This document shows, piece by piece, positions 30,173 through 41,140 of a stretch of 64,000 nucleotides of DNA. Position 1 is the stretch's first letter; each line of letters opens with the position of its first letter. Below the pieces are notes generated by a model. It saw only the letters and a list, made by a program, of their open reading frames with translations. It searched no databases and had not been told where the DNA came from. The stretch is from Luteimonas sp. BLCC-B24 (lineage in GTDB: Bacteria; Pseudomonadota; Gammaproteobacteria; Xanthomonadales; Xanthomonadaceae), in the NCBI RefSeq assembly GCF_028550595.1, contig NZ_JAQQGN010000010.1, positions 1 to 64,000 of the forward strand, in the 5' to 3' direction. The translations under genes and the position numbers were made by a program.

Positions 30173-30199
30173 ATCGCGCCGGTGCGCAGCCGGCGCGAT
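30173..30199 (+). terminator. Terminator-like hairpin after ppa
   Basis: Perfect 10-bp stem ATCGCGCCGG / CCGGCGCGAT with a seven-base loop, followed by TGCTACT rather than a T-run. It lies between ppa and the HDOD gene. Confidence 0.55.
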
Positions 30200-30257
30200 T
30201 GCTACTATCGCCGCTGCCACCACCAGGTGTGTGTCGTGGCGATCAGGGGGTTCCATC

Positions 30258-31367
30258 GTGCGTATTCTGTTCGTGGGCGGCGAAGACAGCCTGCCATCCG
30301 ATCTCACCGCCCTCGTGGCCGACATGGACGACAGCTGGGAGGTCCAGCGCGCCGCGGACGGAACCTCGGCCACGGCGCTGATTGCCGACAGCCCGCAGGA
30401 CGTCGTCGTCGTGGCCCCTGCGCTGCCGGACATGCCGGTCGCCACGCTGCTGGGCCAGGTGCGCACGCTGCGTCCGGAAACCTCGCGCATCGCCGTGTTC
30501 GGCGGCCAGCCGCCGGCGCGCGTGCTGTCGCTCGCCCACCGCTTCCTGCCGCTGCCGGTCGGCGAGGCCCAGCTGCTCGAGGCCATCGGCAGTCTCGAGG
30601 AACTGCGCGAACTGCTCGACAATCCGGCCCTGCGCGAGCGCATCGGCCAGATCGAGAAGCTGCCGTCACCGCCGCAGACCTACATCGCGCTGGCGCACGC
30701 GCTCGAAGCGGAAGAAGAAACGAGCGCCAGCGACATCGCGCAGCTGATCGCCGGCGATCCGGCGATCGCGGCGAAGGTGTTGCAGCTGTGCAATTCCGCC
30801 TATTTTTCCGCGGGCCGGACCATCACCGACTTGCGCTCGGCCGTGACCCGGCTGGGCATGTCGACCATGCGCGACCTCGTCCTGGCCAGCGAAGTCTTCG
30901 CCCACGGCGGGCGCAGCGATCTGGATCGCCCGGCGATGCAGCAGCGCGCGCTCGTGGCCTCGCAGCTCGCGCGGCGCATGCTGCCCGAATCGAGCGCCGA
31001 GCTCGGCGCGACCGCCGCCCTTCTGGCCGACATCGGGCTGTTGCTGCCCGGCATCCGTGACGAACGTGCCGATCCGGATACGCAGCCGGCCGATGCACCC
31101 GGCCATACCGAAGCCGGCGCCTACCTGCTCGGCCTCTGGGGCCTGCCGATGCCGATCATCGAGGCCGTGGCCTTCCAGCGCGACCCCGCCCGTGCCGGCA
31201 CGCGCAGCTTCTGGGTGACCGGCGCCGTCCACGTCGCCACCGCGCTCGCCGCCGGCGAACCCGTGCGTGAGGACTATCTCCAGCGCACCGGCATGCTCGA
31301 CAAGCTCGACGGCTGGCGCGGACACGCCGAGCGCCTGCTGGGCATCGACGAGTCCCAGCACGCCTGA
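30258..31367 (+). CDS. HDOD domain signalling protein with receiver-like N-terminus
   Basis: This encodes 369 residues from the GTG at 30258, seven bases after a GGGGG box. That start gives MRILFVGGEDS, the natural first strand of a receiver-like fold (residues 1-115). The usual phospho-Asp is replaced by VVVVAPALPDMP, so it may not be phosphorylated. Residues 130-330 form an HDOD domain (LIAGDPAIAAKVLQLCNSAYF, RLGMSTMRDLVLA), a degenerate HD fold used in bacterial signalling. Partners are unknown; nothing nearby points to one pathway. Confidence 0.8.
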   Translation: MRILFVGGEDSLPSDLTALVADMDDSWEVQRAADGTSATALIADSPQDVVVVAPALPDMPVATLLGQVRTLRPETSRIAVFGGQPPARVLSLAHRFLPLPVGEAQLLEAIGSLEELRELLDNPALRERIGQIEKLPSPPQTYIALAHALEAEEETSASDIAQLIAGDPAIAAKVLQLCNSAYFSAGRTITDLRSAVTRLGMSTMRDLVLASEVFAHGGRSDLDRPAMQQRALVASQLARRMLPESSAELGATAALLADIGLLLPGIRDERADPDTQPADAPGHTEAGAYLLGLWGLPMPIIEAVAFQRDPARAGTRSFWVTGAVHVATALAAGEPVREDYLQRTGMLDKLDGWRGHAERLLGIDESQHA

Positions 31368-31607
31368 GGATCCGCCCGCGCGCCGGGCGTTTCTCTTGTC
31401 ACGGTGCGTCGACGGCGATCTTCCGCCGTGCGAAGCGGCGCGCTGCGTCCGCGTGCGTCGTCCGCCGTGCATGACCTCCACCGACACGCGCCGAGCCGCG
31501 GGCGCGATATGCCCCGGGTTCACGCCGGCCTCGATCGGGGACGAGACAACGCACCGCGCTCGCCGGCGCATGATGTCCCGCATTCGGAGCGGCCGGAACT
31601 CGAGAAC

Positions 31608-31637
31608 AAAAAAAGGCGGGCCCGAAGGCCCGCCTTT
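31608..31637 (-). terminator. Terminator of the TonB receptor gene
   Basis: Stem AAGGCGGGCC / GGCCCGCCTT with a short loop; on the minus strand it ends in a run of at least seven T residues (A-run at 31608-31614). Confidence 0.9.
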
Positions 31638-31661
31638 CTGCGTTTCAGGATCGCGGAGCGA

Positions 31662-34496
31662 TCAGAAGCGCTGGGTATAGCGCATGTACATGAAGCGACC
31701 GATGTCGAACTCCGGGTAGTACGGGAAGCCCGTGCTGACGTTGCCGCCGTTGAACATGATGGCGGCTTCGCGATCGAACACGTTGTCGACGCCGAGCGAC
31801 ACCGTCGCATCCCACGGTGCGTTGTACGACACCTGCAGGTTGTGGAAGGTGTTCGAACCCAGGCGATTGCGCGGCGCGGTTTCGCCGTTCTGGTAGCGAT
31901 CCGGATCCGAGCACGGACGGTTGGCCACGCAGCCGTCGTTGATGCCCGAGTAGTAGCGCATGTTCCAGGTCGCGTTCCAGTCCTCGTTGATCTCCCAGTT
32001 GGTGCTGAGCGTCGAACGGATGCGGAAGTAGCCCGGATCACCAGCGCCGCCGACGAAGATGTCATCGCCCGCGGAATTCTGGCCCAGCGTGTCGTACTGC
32101 GCCAGGTAGCTGGTCTGCCAGTCGAACGTGAAGCGGCCAAACGCCGTGTCAGCCATGCGGTAACGCGCACCGAAGTCCCAACCCTCGGTTTCCAGCTGTC
32201 CGAGGTTGGTCAGGCCGTAGAACATGTCCGAGATGTGGCCGTCGGCGGCACGGGTCACGTTCGCGCAGCGGCTCGCATCACCCAGCACGTAGCAGTCGCG
32301 CAGGATGCGGTTGACGCTGTCCTGGATGATGTAGTTCGAGAGCTTGTAGTTGTACCAGTCCAGGCTCAGCGTCAGGCCCTCGGCGAAACCGGGGCTCCAC
32401 ACGATGCCCGCAGTCCGGCTGATCGACGACTCGGGTCCCAGATCCGGGTTGGAGCCGGAAAGGAACTGGTCCGGCGTCTGGCACGGCCACGAGGTGCAGG
32501 GCACGAGGCCCTGGCCGAGCTGAACGTAATCCGGTGCCACGCCAGCCGCCGTACACGCCGCATTGCCGGCAACGCTGCCCGGCACGCCGACCGAGCACGG
32601 GTCGGTATAGCTTTCGAAGCTGCCACCGATACCGCCGTACAGGTTGTCGATCGACGGCGCACGGAAACCCTGCGCCCACGTCGCGCGCACCGCCACCGAG
32701 TCGATCGGGCGCCAGATGAAGCTCGCCTTCGAGTTGGTGGTGTCACCGAAGTTGCTGTAGTCCGAATAGCGCGACGCCAGGTTGAGGGTCAGCTCCTGGG
32801 CGTACGGCAGGTCGGCGAGCAGCGGGATGTTAAATTCGAGGTAAGCCTCGTTGACCTCGTACTCGCCCTGGGTGGTGGTCGCCGGCAGGCCGGTCGAGTT
32901 GCCACTCTGGTTGAACGCGTCCGGCACGAAGCGGCCGGTCTCTTCACGACGTTCCAGACCGAACGCGAAACCGAAATCGCCTGCAGGCAGCTCGAACAGA
33001 CCACCGCTCAGGTTGGCGGAGTAGATCTTCGAGCTGGTCTCGCCGGTGTCGGTGTAGGTCGGGAACAGGAAGTTCTGGACGTCCGCGTTCGCCAGTGAGC
33101 CGGGACCCTCGACGCCGAACGGCAGCAGCGGGTTCCACGGCGTGCAGCCGGCGACCACGTTGCCCACGGTGCCGCAGCGCGCGACGCCGCTGGCATCGAT
33201 GAACGAGGGACCAAGGGCCGGTGCGGTAGCCAGCAGGCTGGCGTCACCGTAACCGGTCTTCGTGACCTCGTTACGGTTGTTGGCGTACGTCACGTTCCAG
33301 TCCCACGGACGCTCGTTCACATCGAAGTAGCCGCTCAGGCCGGCGACGACGCGGAACGTGGTCAGCTCGCTGCGCGTGGTACGCGGCACTTCCCACAGGC
33401 GGCGACGGAACTCGATGTCTTCACCGACCGGGTTGAACACGCTGTCACCCGAGAGCGGAGTGTCGAACGCGAGCGACTGGTAGGGATAGCCGGCGATCTG
33501 CTGATCGGTCGAGCGCTTGTTGTAGAGGATGTCGGCGTTGAAGGTGACGCGGTCGGTGAGGTCGTAGTTGATGTTGGAGAACACCGACTTCCGCTCGAGA
33601 CCCGTCTGCACGAACATCTGCTGGTTGGCGTTGGCGTTGAACGCAGCGGTGTGCGGCACGTAATCCGCGCGGTTGGCCGGATTGCCACCCGGACGCAGCG
33701 TCAGCCAGGTCTCGGTCGCCTCGTCGAACCACGAGCCGTTCTGGCTCACCGGGCTGAAGCCCGAGCCCGGATAATCCGGACCGGCGTTACCGAACGCGCT
33801 GAAGAAGCGATCGCCGGCCAGGATCGGGTCGGCCTCCATGAACTCGGCGGAGATCGTGATACCGCCGCGCTCGTTGCTGGTACCGAACGTGCCGGAATAG
33901 ATGGTCTCGCCGCCGTCCCCCTGGCTGAACTGACCGTACTGCACCGAGGCTTCCGCACCGTCGAAGCGCGAGCGGGTGATGACGTTGACCACCGCGGCGA
34001 TCGCGTCGGAGCCGTACAGCGCGGACGCGCCGTCCTTCAGGATGTCGATGCGCTCGATCGCAGAGACTGGAATCTGGCTCAGATCCTGGAAGCCGCCGGT
34101 GGTCGCGCCGAGACGGACGCCGTTGATCAGCACGAGGGTGCGAGTGGCGCCCAGGTTACGGATGTCGATGTAGTAACCACCGACGTTCTCGCCCGACGCC
34201 AGGGCGTCGGCACGCGAGATGGACGGCGAACCCGCCGAGGAGATGTTCTGCAGCAGGTCGGCAACGGTGGCCTGACCCGAACGCGAGATGTCCTCGCGCG
34301 AGACCGTCAGGATCGGCTGCGAGTTCTCGATCTCGACGCCACGAATGCGCGAGCCGGTGACCTGGATGCGATCGAGGTTGGTGGCACCGGTGGCGGTCGC
34401 CTGTTCCTGGGCGGACACGGCCGCCGGCACGAGGGCCGTCAGCACCGCGAGGGGCAGGAGGCCCTTGCGCAGTGCGGGAGTGCGAAGATTCTTCAA
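31662..34496 (-). CDS. TonB-dependent outer membrane receptor
   Basis: This encodes 944 residues. I chose the TTG at 34496: it has GGAGAGAG at good spacing and opens a clean signal peptide (MKNLRTPALRKGLLPLAVL...AVSAQ). The plug domain follows at about residues 40-170 (DRIQVTGSRIRGVEIE, LINGVRLGATTGG, IERIDILKDGASALYGSDA), then a 22-strand barrel ending in FMYMRYTQRF. Receptors of this large subfamily in Xanthomonads import plant or carbohydrate compounds, peptides or iron chelates; the ligand cannot be told here. Followed by a strong terminator; an AraC regulator gene lies just upstream on the same strand. Confidence 0.93.
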   Translation of the reverse strand: MKNLRTPALRKGLLPLAVLTALVPAAVSAQEQATATGATNLDRIQVTGSRIRGVEIENSQPILTVSREDISRSGQATVADLLQNISSAGSPSISRADALASGENVGGYYIDIRNLGATRTLVLINGVRLGATTGGFQDLSQIPVSAIERIDILKDGASALYGSDAIAAVVNVITRSRFDGAEASVQYGQFSQGDGGETIYSGTFGTSNERGGITISAEFMEADPILAGDRFFSAFGNAGPDYPGSGFSPVSQNGSWFDEATETWLTLRPGGNPANRADYVPHTAAFNANANQQMFVQTGLERKSVFSNINYDLTDRVTFNADILYNKRSTDQQIAGYPYQSLAFDTPLSGDSVFNPVGEDIEFRRRLWEVPRTTRSELTTFRVVAGLSGYFDVNERPWDWNVTYANNRNEVTKTGYGDASLLATAPALGPSFIDASGVARCGTVGNVVAGCTPWNPLLPFGVEGPGSLANADVQNFLFPTYTDTGETSSKIYSANLSGGLFELPAGDFGFAFGLERREETGRFVPDAFNQSGNSTGLPATTTQGEYEVNEAYLEFNIPLLADLPYAQELTLNLASRYSDYSNFGDTTNSKASFIWRPIDSVAVRATWAQGFRAPSIDNLYGGIGGSFESYTDPCSVGVPGSVAGNAACTAAGVAPDYVQLGQGLVPCTSWPCQTPDQFLSGSNPDLGPESSISRTAGIVWSPGFAEGLTLSLDWYNYKLSNYIIQDSVNRILRDCYVLGDASRCANVTRAADGHISDMFYGLTNLGQLETEGWDFGARYRMADTAFGRFTFDWQTSYLAQYDTLGQNSAGDDIFVGGAGDPGYFRIRSTLSTNWEINEDWNATWNMRYYSGINDGCVANRPCSDPDRYQNGETAPRNRLGSNTFHNLQVSYNAPWDATVSLGVDNVFDREAAIMFNGGNVSTGFPYYPEFDIGRFMYMRYTQRF

Positions 34497-34685
34497 GTTC
34501 TCTCTCCAGAGTGTGTGTTGCGTTACTGACGCGTTAAAAACGCCTTCAGCACGGTACGGGGCCAGCCTCTGTTCATGCCTTGCCATCACCGCCCGGTGTG
34601 TTTGCCGAATCTGGCGCCCCACGTGAAAACGCCCCAGTGGCGGGCGGTCCGTCACCGGGGCGCAACAGCGACGCGTTATGGAATC

Positions 34686-35537
34686 TCACACCGCGGTAGC
34701 GGTCGCCTTGGCAGCGCGCGCGGCGCGATAGCGGCTGGCCGACATGCCGTGGTGGCTCTTGAATGCACGCGCGAAGCTGCAGCAATTGTCGAAGCCGGTG
34801 GCCGCCGCGACCTCGCCGATCATCATCGACGTGGTGCGCAACAACAGCCCCGCGCGCTCCAGACGCAGACGCACCGACAGGGCCTGCGGGCTCTCGTCGT
34901 AGAGCGCATGGAACGCCTTGGAGAAGTACCAGCTCGAAAAGCTGGTGAGATCGGCGAGCTCGCTGATGCGCACCACGCGATCGCTGTTGCCTTCCAGATA
35001 CAGACGCGCGCGCTGCATGCGGCCGAACACCTGCCGCTTGCGCAGCCTTGACCGGCCGGGGCATCGGCGCACGCGGGCCGCCAGGTCGCGCTGGACGGCG
35101 GCCAGTTGCAACAGCAGCGGACGCACCGCCACCCCGTCGTCACCCGCGGCCGCGGCGCCGCGCCACAGGCGCAGCAGCATCCGCAGGTCCTGCGCGGGGA
35201 CCCGGCCACGTCCGGCATACAGGCTGCCGTCGTTGAGCGCCTGCAGACTCTCGAGCGCGCGTGCATCCAGGGCGACGCCGATGCAGACGCCTCGGGCCCC
35301 CGTCTGGATCAAGGGCGTGGACTCCTTCTCGAAGGCCATCCAGTCGCCGCAACGCATGCGGAACCGGCCCTCACGCGACTCGATCCAGCCGTCGCCGCGC
35401 ACCTGCACCCAGATGTTGAACACCGGCGCCGTGACCTGGACGGCGCCGAGGCGCGCGGCCCCGACACACTGGGCGGATCCCTGGGCCGATTCGAATTGCA
35501 ACACGTGACCGCGGGTCGACCAGAGAGACGCTTGCAT
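34686..35537 (-). CDS. AraC family transcriptional regulator
   Basis: About 283 residues from the ATG at 35537; a TTG five codons earlier is also open. The C-terminal AraC domain has two helix-turn-helix units (VVRISELADLTSFSSWYFSK and TSMMIGEVAAATGFDNCCSF), ending SASRYRAARAAK. The N-terminal 150 residues form a cupin-like sensor domain with no recognised ligand motif. It lies 190 bases upstream of the TonB receptor gene and reads the same way, so control of that receptor is likely but unproven. Confidence 0.88.
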   Translation of the reverse strand: MQASLWSTRGHVLQFESAQGSAQCVGAARLGAVQVTAPVFNIWVQVRGDGWIESREGRFRMRCGDWMAFEKESTPLIQTGARGVCIGVALDARALESLQALNDGSLYAGRGRVPAQDLRMLLRLWRGAAAAGDDGVAVRPLLLQLAAVQRDLAARVRRCPGRSRLRKRQVFGRMQRARLYLEGNSDRVVRISELADLTSFSSWYFSKAFHALYDESPQALSVRLRLERAGLLLRTTSMMIGEVAAATGFDNCCSFARAFKSHHGMSASRYRAARAAKATATAV

Positions 35538-35647
35538 GGACACACCGTTCAACGAAGGGGGACGGTGTTATGCCTGTCGCGACAGCGCTCTGCCCGAATG
35601 CCGACCAAAACTTTGCCGAAATTGTTGCCGCATGTGACCCGAAAAAG

Positions 35648-37975
35648 TTACGAAACCTTTTTCCTCATGGACAACAACCACTTAGCGAGCGTCTCATCGG
35701 CCCGCCGCGCCCCGGGAAGCGGCATGAATCCGATATCCGTGCCGTCCTCGGATGCGATGGAGATGGCCCAGGCGTCGACCGCCGTGCTGTACCCGTTGGT
35801 CGCGCTGCGATGCGGTTTGGATATGCAACGCGAGGCGCCCGGTACGAGGGCATCGGGCGCGACCTCGAAGAACGTCAGCCGGGTCCGGCAGGCCGCGTCG
35901 CCGTCGAGGTAGGACAGCCGGCCGTCCGGATCCACGTTCCAGGCGCGGTACCACCAGCGGGTCGGGAGCACATCACTGTGCTGGCGGACACTGGCGGCCG
36001 AAAGCGCGGTATCCGCCGACCACAGCCCGTTGCCATCCAACCGGGTGAACAGCACGCGCTGGCCCGCCGCATCGAAGCGGACCTGGGACACACCTTCGAT
36101 CCGCCCCAGAACGTCCCAGCGGTCACGCGCGTAGGCCACCAGTGCCACGCGCCCCTCCCCGTCTTCCTCGACCACCAGCAACTGGTCCTCGGGGCCGTAC
36201 GCGGCCTGCATCGGCCGGCCGCCCGGTATCTGCAGGACGGTGGTGTGCCCGGTCGCCGGCTCGATCTCCAGGGCCGACGCCTTCCCGTCTGCATCCAGCG
36301 CCAAGGTCAACAATCGCCTGCCATCCTGCGACCAGAGCGGTGCTTGCCGGGTGTCCGGCCGCACGCCCTCGATCGGGCGCAGGGAATCCGGGCGGCGCAG
36401 ATCCGCCCACCACAGTTCGAAGCGGCCGGCACGGTCCGAGGTGAACGCCAGTTGCTGGCCATCGGGCGACAGGGTGGGCTGCGTGTCGCGTCCCGAGGAC
36501 GCGAACAGGGGCGTGTCCTCGCCGGTCGCCGCGTCGATGCGGCGGATGCCGAAATGCGGCCGCCGGTGCACGAACGCCAACATGCCGCTCTGCGCCGAGA
36601 TGGCCGGCGCCTGCGCGTCCTCGATGCCGAGATCGGCGAACGTGCCGGAGTCGGCGTCGAGCAGATACAGCCGCGACTCGTGATCGACGCGGATGCCGAA
36701 CACGATGCCGCGGCTGTCGGGCGCCCAGGCCAGGCCGCGCATCTCCGCGCCGAGCCGGGTCAACTGTTCCGCCTTGCCGCCATCGATGGGGATGCGCCAG
36801 ACATCGCCCATCTGGGGATTGCGGACGAAGGCGATCCAGCGCCCGTCCGGCGAGACCTTCGGCACGGCATCCAGATCGCCCGGCCGCGCCTCGTAATCGA
36901 GTTCGCGCCAGCGCCCGTCGACCGGATTCAGCACCCGCATGCGCCCGCCGTCCGGCACGCCCGTCATCGTGCCGAACAACAGCCCGCTGCCGTCCGGCAG
37001 CCAGTCGAAGCTCAACAGCTCACTGCCGTCGCAGCGTGCGATCTCGCGCTCGTCGCCGGCGCCGGTGGCCGCGATCAGCATCACGCGACAGGCTCCGTCC
37101 TCGCTGCGCCTGGCAAAGGCGATTTCGCGGCCGTCCGGAGACCAGGCGGGGAGATCATCGCGATCACCTGGTCCCGGGCGGCTCAGGATCCGCGGCGCGG
37201 CGCTGGTCGTGGTCTGCACCCGGATGGCCGCACTCTCGCCGCCGTCGGCCGTGGGCGATGCGGAATACGCAACCATCGACGCATCGGGGGACAGGGTCGG
37301 CGAGAGTTCGAAGCCGGCGGCGTTGGTGATCAGGCGGTAGGGCCGCCCCGGACCGGCAAGAGGCTCGACGCGCGGCGCGGCACCGTCGCCCGGCGCGGAG
37401 ACCAACGTCAGGCCGGCGACGACGCCGGCCAGCAGGGCCGCGGCGGCCACCGCGAGCAGCCAGCGTGCGCGGGGCCGGGCGACCGGGGCTGCCGCGCCCG
37501 GCCCGGCCGTCGGCACAGAGGCGGGAACGAGCGCGGCGAACGCCGGGTCGGTCACGCGGCCCGGTGCGGACTGCACGCCGGCATCGACCGGCACTTCGAC
37601 GACCGTCTCGATCGCCTCGACCGGCACGGTCAACCGGTAGCCGGTCTTGGCGATCGTCTCGATGTACCGCCGCCCTTCGGCCGCGCTCACGGTGCCGGCG
37701 CCGAAGGCCTTGCGCAGCTGCGTCACCGCCTGGGTGAGGACGTCGTCGCCCGGCAGCGTATCGGGCCAGGCCCGCGCGAGCAGATCGCCCCGCGTCCACA
37801 CGTCGCCGGGGGTTTGCGCCAGCAGGCGCAGCACCGCGATGGACTTCGGCGTCACGCGCGCGATGTTCCGGGCACCGGGCACGGCGATCTCGCGCGTCGC
37901 GAAGTCCACCGTCGCGGCACCGATGCGCAGCCGGAGCGGCGTCTGATCGTCGTGGAAGGGGCTGGTGCTGGACAT
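35648..37975 (-). CDS. CadC-like winged-helix regulator with TolB-type beta-propeller
   Basis: This encodes 775 residues from the ATG at 37975. Residues 15-118 are an OmpR-type winged helix (VTPKSIAVLRLLAQTPGDVW, YIETIAKTGYRL). A linker and one membrane segment at 171-192 follow, then about 580 periplasmic residues of WD40/TolB repeats (LSPDASMVAYSAS, WSPDGREIAFARR, LSPDGQQLAFTSD). The layout is a one-component membrane regulator that senses in the periplasm and binds DNA in the cytoplasm. There is no phospho-acceptor domain. Same strand as the AraC gene and the TonB receptor, which may be its targets. Confidence 0.88.
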   Translation of the reverse strand: MSSTSPFHDDQTPLRLRIGAATVDFATREIAVPGARNIARVTPKSIAVLRLLAQTPGDVWTRGDLLARAWPDTLPGDDVLTQAVTQLRKAFGAGTVSAAEGRRYIETIAKTGYRLTVPVEAIETVVEVPVDAGVQSAPGRVTDPAFAALVPASVPTAGPGAAAPVARPRARWLLAVAAAALLAGVVAGLTLVSAPGDGAAPRVEPLAGPGRPYRLITNAAGFELSPTLSPDASMVAYSASPTADGGESAAIRVQTTTSAAPRILSRPGPGDRDDLPAWSPDGREIAFARRSEDGACRVMLIAATGAGDEREIARCDGSELLSFDWLPDGSGLLFGTMTGVPDGGRMRVLNPVDGRWRELDYEARPGDLDAVPKVSPDGRWIAFVRNPQMGDVWRIPIDGGKAEQLTRLGAEMRGLAWAPDSRGIVFGIRVDHESRLYLLDADSGTFADLGIEDAQAPAISAQSGMLAFVHRRPHFGIRRIDAATGEDTPLFASSGRDTQPTLSPDGQQLAFTSDRAGRFELWWADLRRPDSLRPIEGVRPDTRQAPLWSQDGRRLLTLALDADGKASALEIEPATGHTTVLQIPGGRPMQAAYGPEDQLLVVEEDGEGRVALVAYARDRWDVLGRIEGVSQVRFDAAGQRVLFTRLDGNGLWSADTALSAASVRQHSDVLPTRWWYRAWNVDPDGRLSYLDGDAACRTRLTFFEVAPDALVPGASRCISKPHRSATNGYSTAVDAWAISIASEDGTDIGFMPLPGARRADETLAKWLLSMRKKVS

Positions 37976-38269
37976 CGAAGGGCCGGATCTACTCGGCGCA
38001 CACAATAGCGACCGCCAACTGAATCGAATGCAAGGTTCGCGACAGACTCCGCACAGCGCCTGTCACATTCCGTCAGGTCTCCAGCCCGATTCGAGTGACT
38101 GGCCCGCTCGGCGCCCGGCGGCACGGAGTCACCGGCCCGCGCAGCCCTCCTCGGGGCGCCGCGCAGCCGCCCCGCATTGCCCGGTCGCCCGGTAGAGCCC
38201 CGCTTGGACTGCGGCGCGCCGGTTGACGTCCATGCCTCGATCCGGCGAACGCGGCGTATGGCCAACGAA

Positions 38270-38293
38270 AAAGCGGGCCTCTCGGCCCGCTTT
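38270..38293 (-). terminator. Terminator of the DUF4136 gene
   Basis: Perfect 10-bp stem AAAGCGGGCC / GGCCCGCTTT with a TCTC loop; on the minus strand it runs into five T residues. Confidence 0.88.
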
Positions 38294-38320
38294 CATATCC
38301 AGCGCATCGACTCGGCAGCG

Positions 38321-38914
38321 TTACATCGGTGCGCCGCGCATGCCTGCGCGATGCGGATAGTTGGCGAAGATCTCGGCGATCGTCGCGTTCACCCGCTGGG
38401 CGCGCTGGTCCGGCCGCATGTTCGCGACCCGACCGACCGCAATGCCTTCCCACACCAGCCGCTTCTGCCGGGCGTCGACGAGATCGACGTTCATCGTGCC
38501 CTCGGTGTAGCGGTACACCTGTGTGCGCTCGTTCCAGTACGGCACCGCGAAATAGGCGCGGTGGCGATAGCTGTAGTAGTAGCCGTAGTCGACCGTCGGG
38601 TAGCTGCTGACGTCGGTGCGGCGCTCCAGATAGGCATTGATGTTCACCCACAGATCCGGATCGGTCTCGGTGTAGGTATAGCCGCGACGCTCCATCTCGG
38701 CGCGCACGGCGGCCTTGGCCAGCGCACTGGTCTGGGTCTCGTAGCCTTCGCTCTCGATCGCCAACGGCGTGTAGAACGACCAAGTGCGATAGACCGAGAA
38801 ATCGGCACGAGGATCGGCCTCGGTCGTGATGCGTGGCCCGGTGGCGCAGCCGGCGAGCAGGACGAGCCCGCACAGCGCCACGAGCCAGGCGGCGAGGCGT
38901 TTGGACGTGGTCAT
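38321..38914 (-). CDS. DUF4136 lipoprotein
   Basis: This encodes 197 residues. The signal peptide has the lipobox LLAGC and the mature chain begins ATGPRITTEAD. The family pattern is clear: YRTWSFYTP, AVRAEMERRGYTYTETDPDL and GTMNVDLVDARQKRLVWEG. There is a Tyr-rich stretch in the middle (VDYGYYYSYRHRAYF). GGGAG lies upstream of the ATG. It is an envelope lipoprotein of unknown role, monocistronic with its own terminator. Confidence 0.88.
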   Translation of the reverse strand: MTTSKRLAAWLVALCGLVLLAGCATGPRITTEADPRADFSVYRTWSFYTPLAIESEGYETQTSALAKAAVRAEMERRGYTYTETDPDLWVNINAYLERRTDVSSYPTVDYGYYYSYRHRAYFAVPYWNERTQVYRYTEGTMNVDLVDARQKRLVWEGIAVGRVANMRPDQRAQRVNATIAEIFANYPHRAGMRGAPM

Positions 38915-39040
38915 GAGGAAATCTCCCTGTGGATTGGCGGATCGTGCGGCGGCGTGTCGATACCGGTCCTGAACATACGCCTGCGCCGGTCATGCGGATG
39001 CGAGGGTGGCGGGCATCGATTCAGCCCGCCCCCTGTTCAT

Positions 39041-41090
<2,050 letters not shown>

Positions 41091-41140
41091 GCGCGCATTA
41101 GACCGCGAAAGCGCCGACGGCACCAGCGCAGGAACGGGGC

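Noticed and set aside
35570..38008. An 812-codon plus-strand open frame across the CadC-like regulator
   Set aside because: The minus-strand product has a winged helix, membrane segment and propeller repeats; the plus-strand one has no recognisable motif.
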